A DNA stretch of 12,986 nucleotides from CAWACC01 sp964390695 (GTDB lineage: Bacteria > Chlamydiota > Chlamydiia > Chlamydiales > Parachlamydiaceae), in NCBI GenBank assembly GCA_964390695.1, contig CAYMKI010000088.1:1-12986 (forward strand), given 5' to 3'. Below the pieces are notes generated by a model. It did not search any database, was not told the origin of the DNA, and worked only from the letters and a program-made list of their open reading frames with translations. How positions within the stretch are numbered: position 1 is the stretch's first letter; every line of letters starts with the position of its first letter. Below, one piece after another: positions 12,885 to 12,986 of this stretch. The position numbers and the translations under genes were made by a program.

Positions 12885-12986
12885 TCACCGTAATTTTTCA
12901 GCACTGCACAAAGTGTGTATGGAACCATAGAGTCCCCAGAGAACACAATTCGGATGGTAATATCTTATCCTTGCATCATCCAGGGC
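12885..12986 (-). CDS. Possible C-terminal fragment of a minus-strand gene at the window edge
   Basis: One minus-strand frame stays open from the window edge for 33 codons to TGA (12887-12885). It reads ALDDARIRYYHPNCVLWGLY and then 13 more residues (GSIHTLCSAEKLR). The other two minus-strand frames are closed by stops within about 20 bases of the edge. The fragment is too short to judge and could be chance; it matches nothing I recognise. A weak A/T-only hairpin (12879-12898) overlaps its end. The remainder of 12850-12986 shows nothing else. Confidence 0.2.
   Translation of the reverse strand, partial: ALDDARIRYYHPNCVLWGLYGSIHTLCSAEKLR

Overview
The window looks like chromosome from a Chlamydiae-phylum bacterium, most likely an amoeba-associated (environmental) chlamydia rather than a Chlamydia species. 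The main argument is gene order. On the minus strand, a small conserved gene, tadA, rpsO and pnp lie side by side, which recalls the CT845-CT844-CT843-CT842 block of Chlamydia trachomatis (from memory, not searched). Large ankyrin-repeat proteins and a protein with a bilobed hydrophobic domain typical of inclusion membrane (Inc) proteins fit the same picture. The genus cannot be fixed from the sequence alone.

Layout. (1) 1-3403, plus strand: the 3' end of one ankyrin gene, then a complete 1012-residue ankyrin protein. The second protein's middle carries a His/Asn/Gln/Cys motif set that could be a cysteine protease-like domain. Between the two genes lies a 9-bp tandem repeat that stays in frame with the first gene beyond its stop. 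(2) 3457-7819, minus strand: core RNA and translation genes. A coiled-coil protein, tadA and a 91-residue protein form an overlapping chain. rpsO follows with its own strong promoter and a long leader, then pnp. The rpsO-pnp gap holds an intrinsic terminator, an 8-bp inverted repeat around a promoter, and a second long hairpin with a T tract in the pnp leader. (3) 7820-8235: a 74-bp hairpin-forming inverted repeat with 7-bp direct repeats at its ends, then a small unknown plus-strand gene. (4) 8239-9850, minus strand: an overlapping pair made of a DEDDh-type exonuclease and a CBS-less IMP dehydrogenase/GMP reductase family enzyme. (5) 9851-12986, mostly plus strand: a possible 48-codon gene, a nucleoside hydrolase with an export signal, a candidate Inc protein with a near-consensus promoter and a strong terminator, a 115-residue unknown protein, and a doubtful minus-strand fragment at the right edge.

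How the genes fit together. tadA (tRNA wobble inosine), rpsO and pnp (RNA decay) are housekeeping. The GMP reductase-like enzyme and the nucleoside hydrolase both belong to purine salvage and suggest some use of host-derived nucleosides, although they are not co-transcribed. The ankyrin proteins and the Inc candidate are the likely host-interface proteins. No tRNA, rRNA, CRISPR array or complete insertion sequence was seen. The least expected items are the protease-like motif set inside the ankyrin protein, the 74-bp inverted repeat, and the altered active-site motifs in the two enzymes at 8239-9850.
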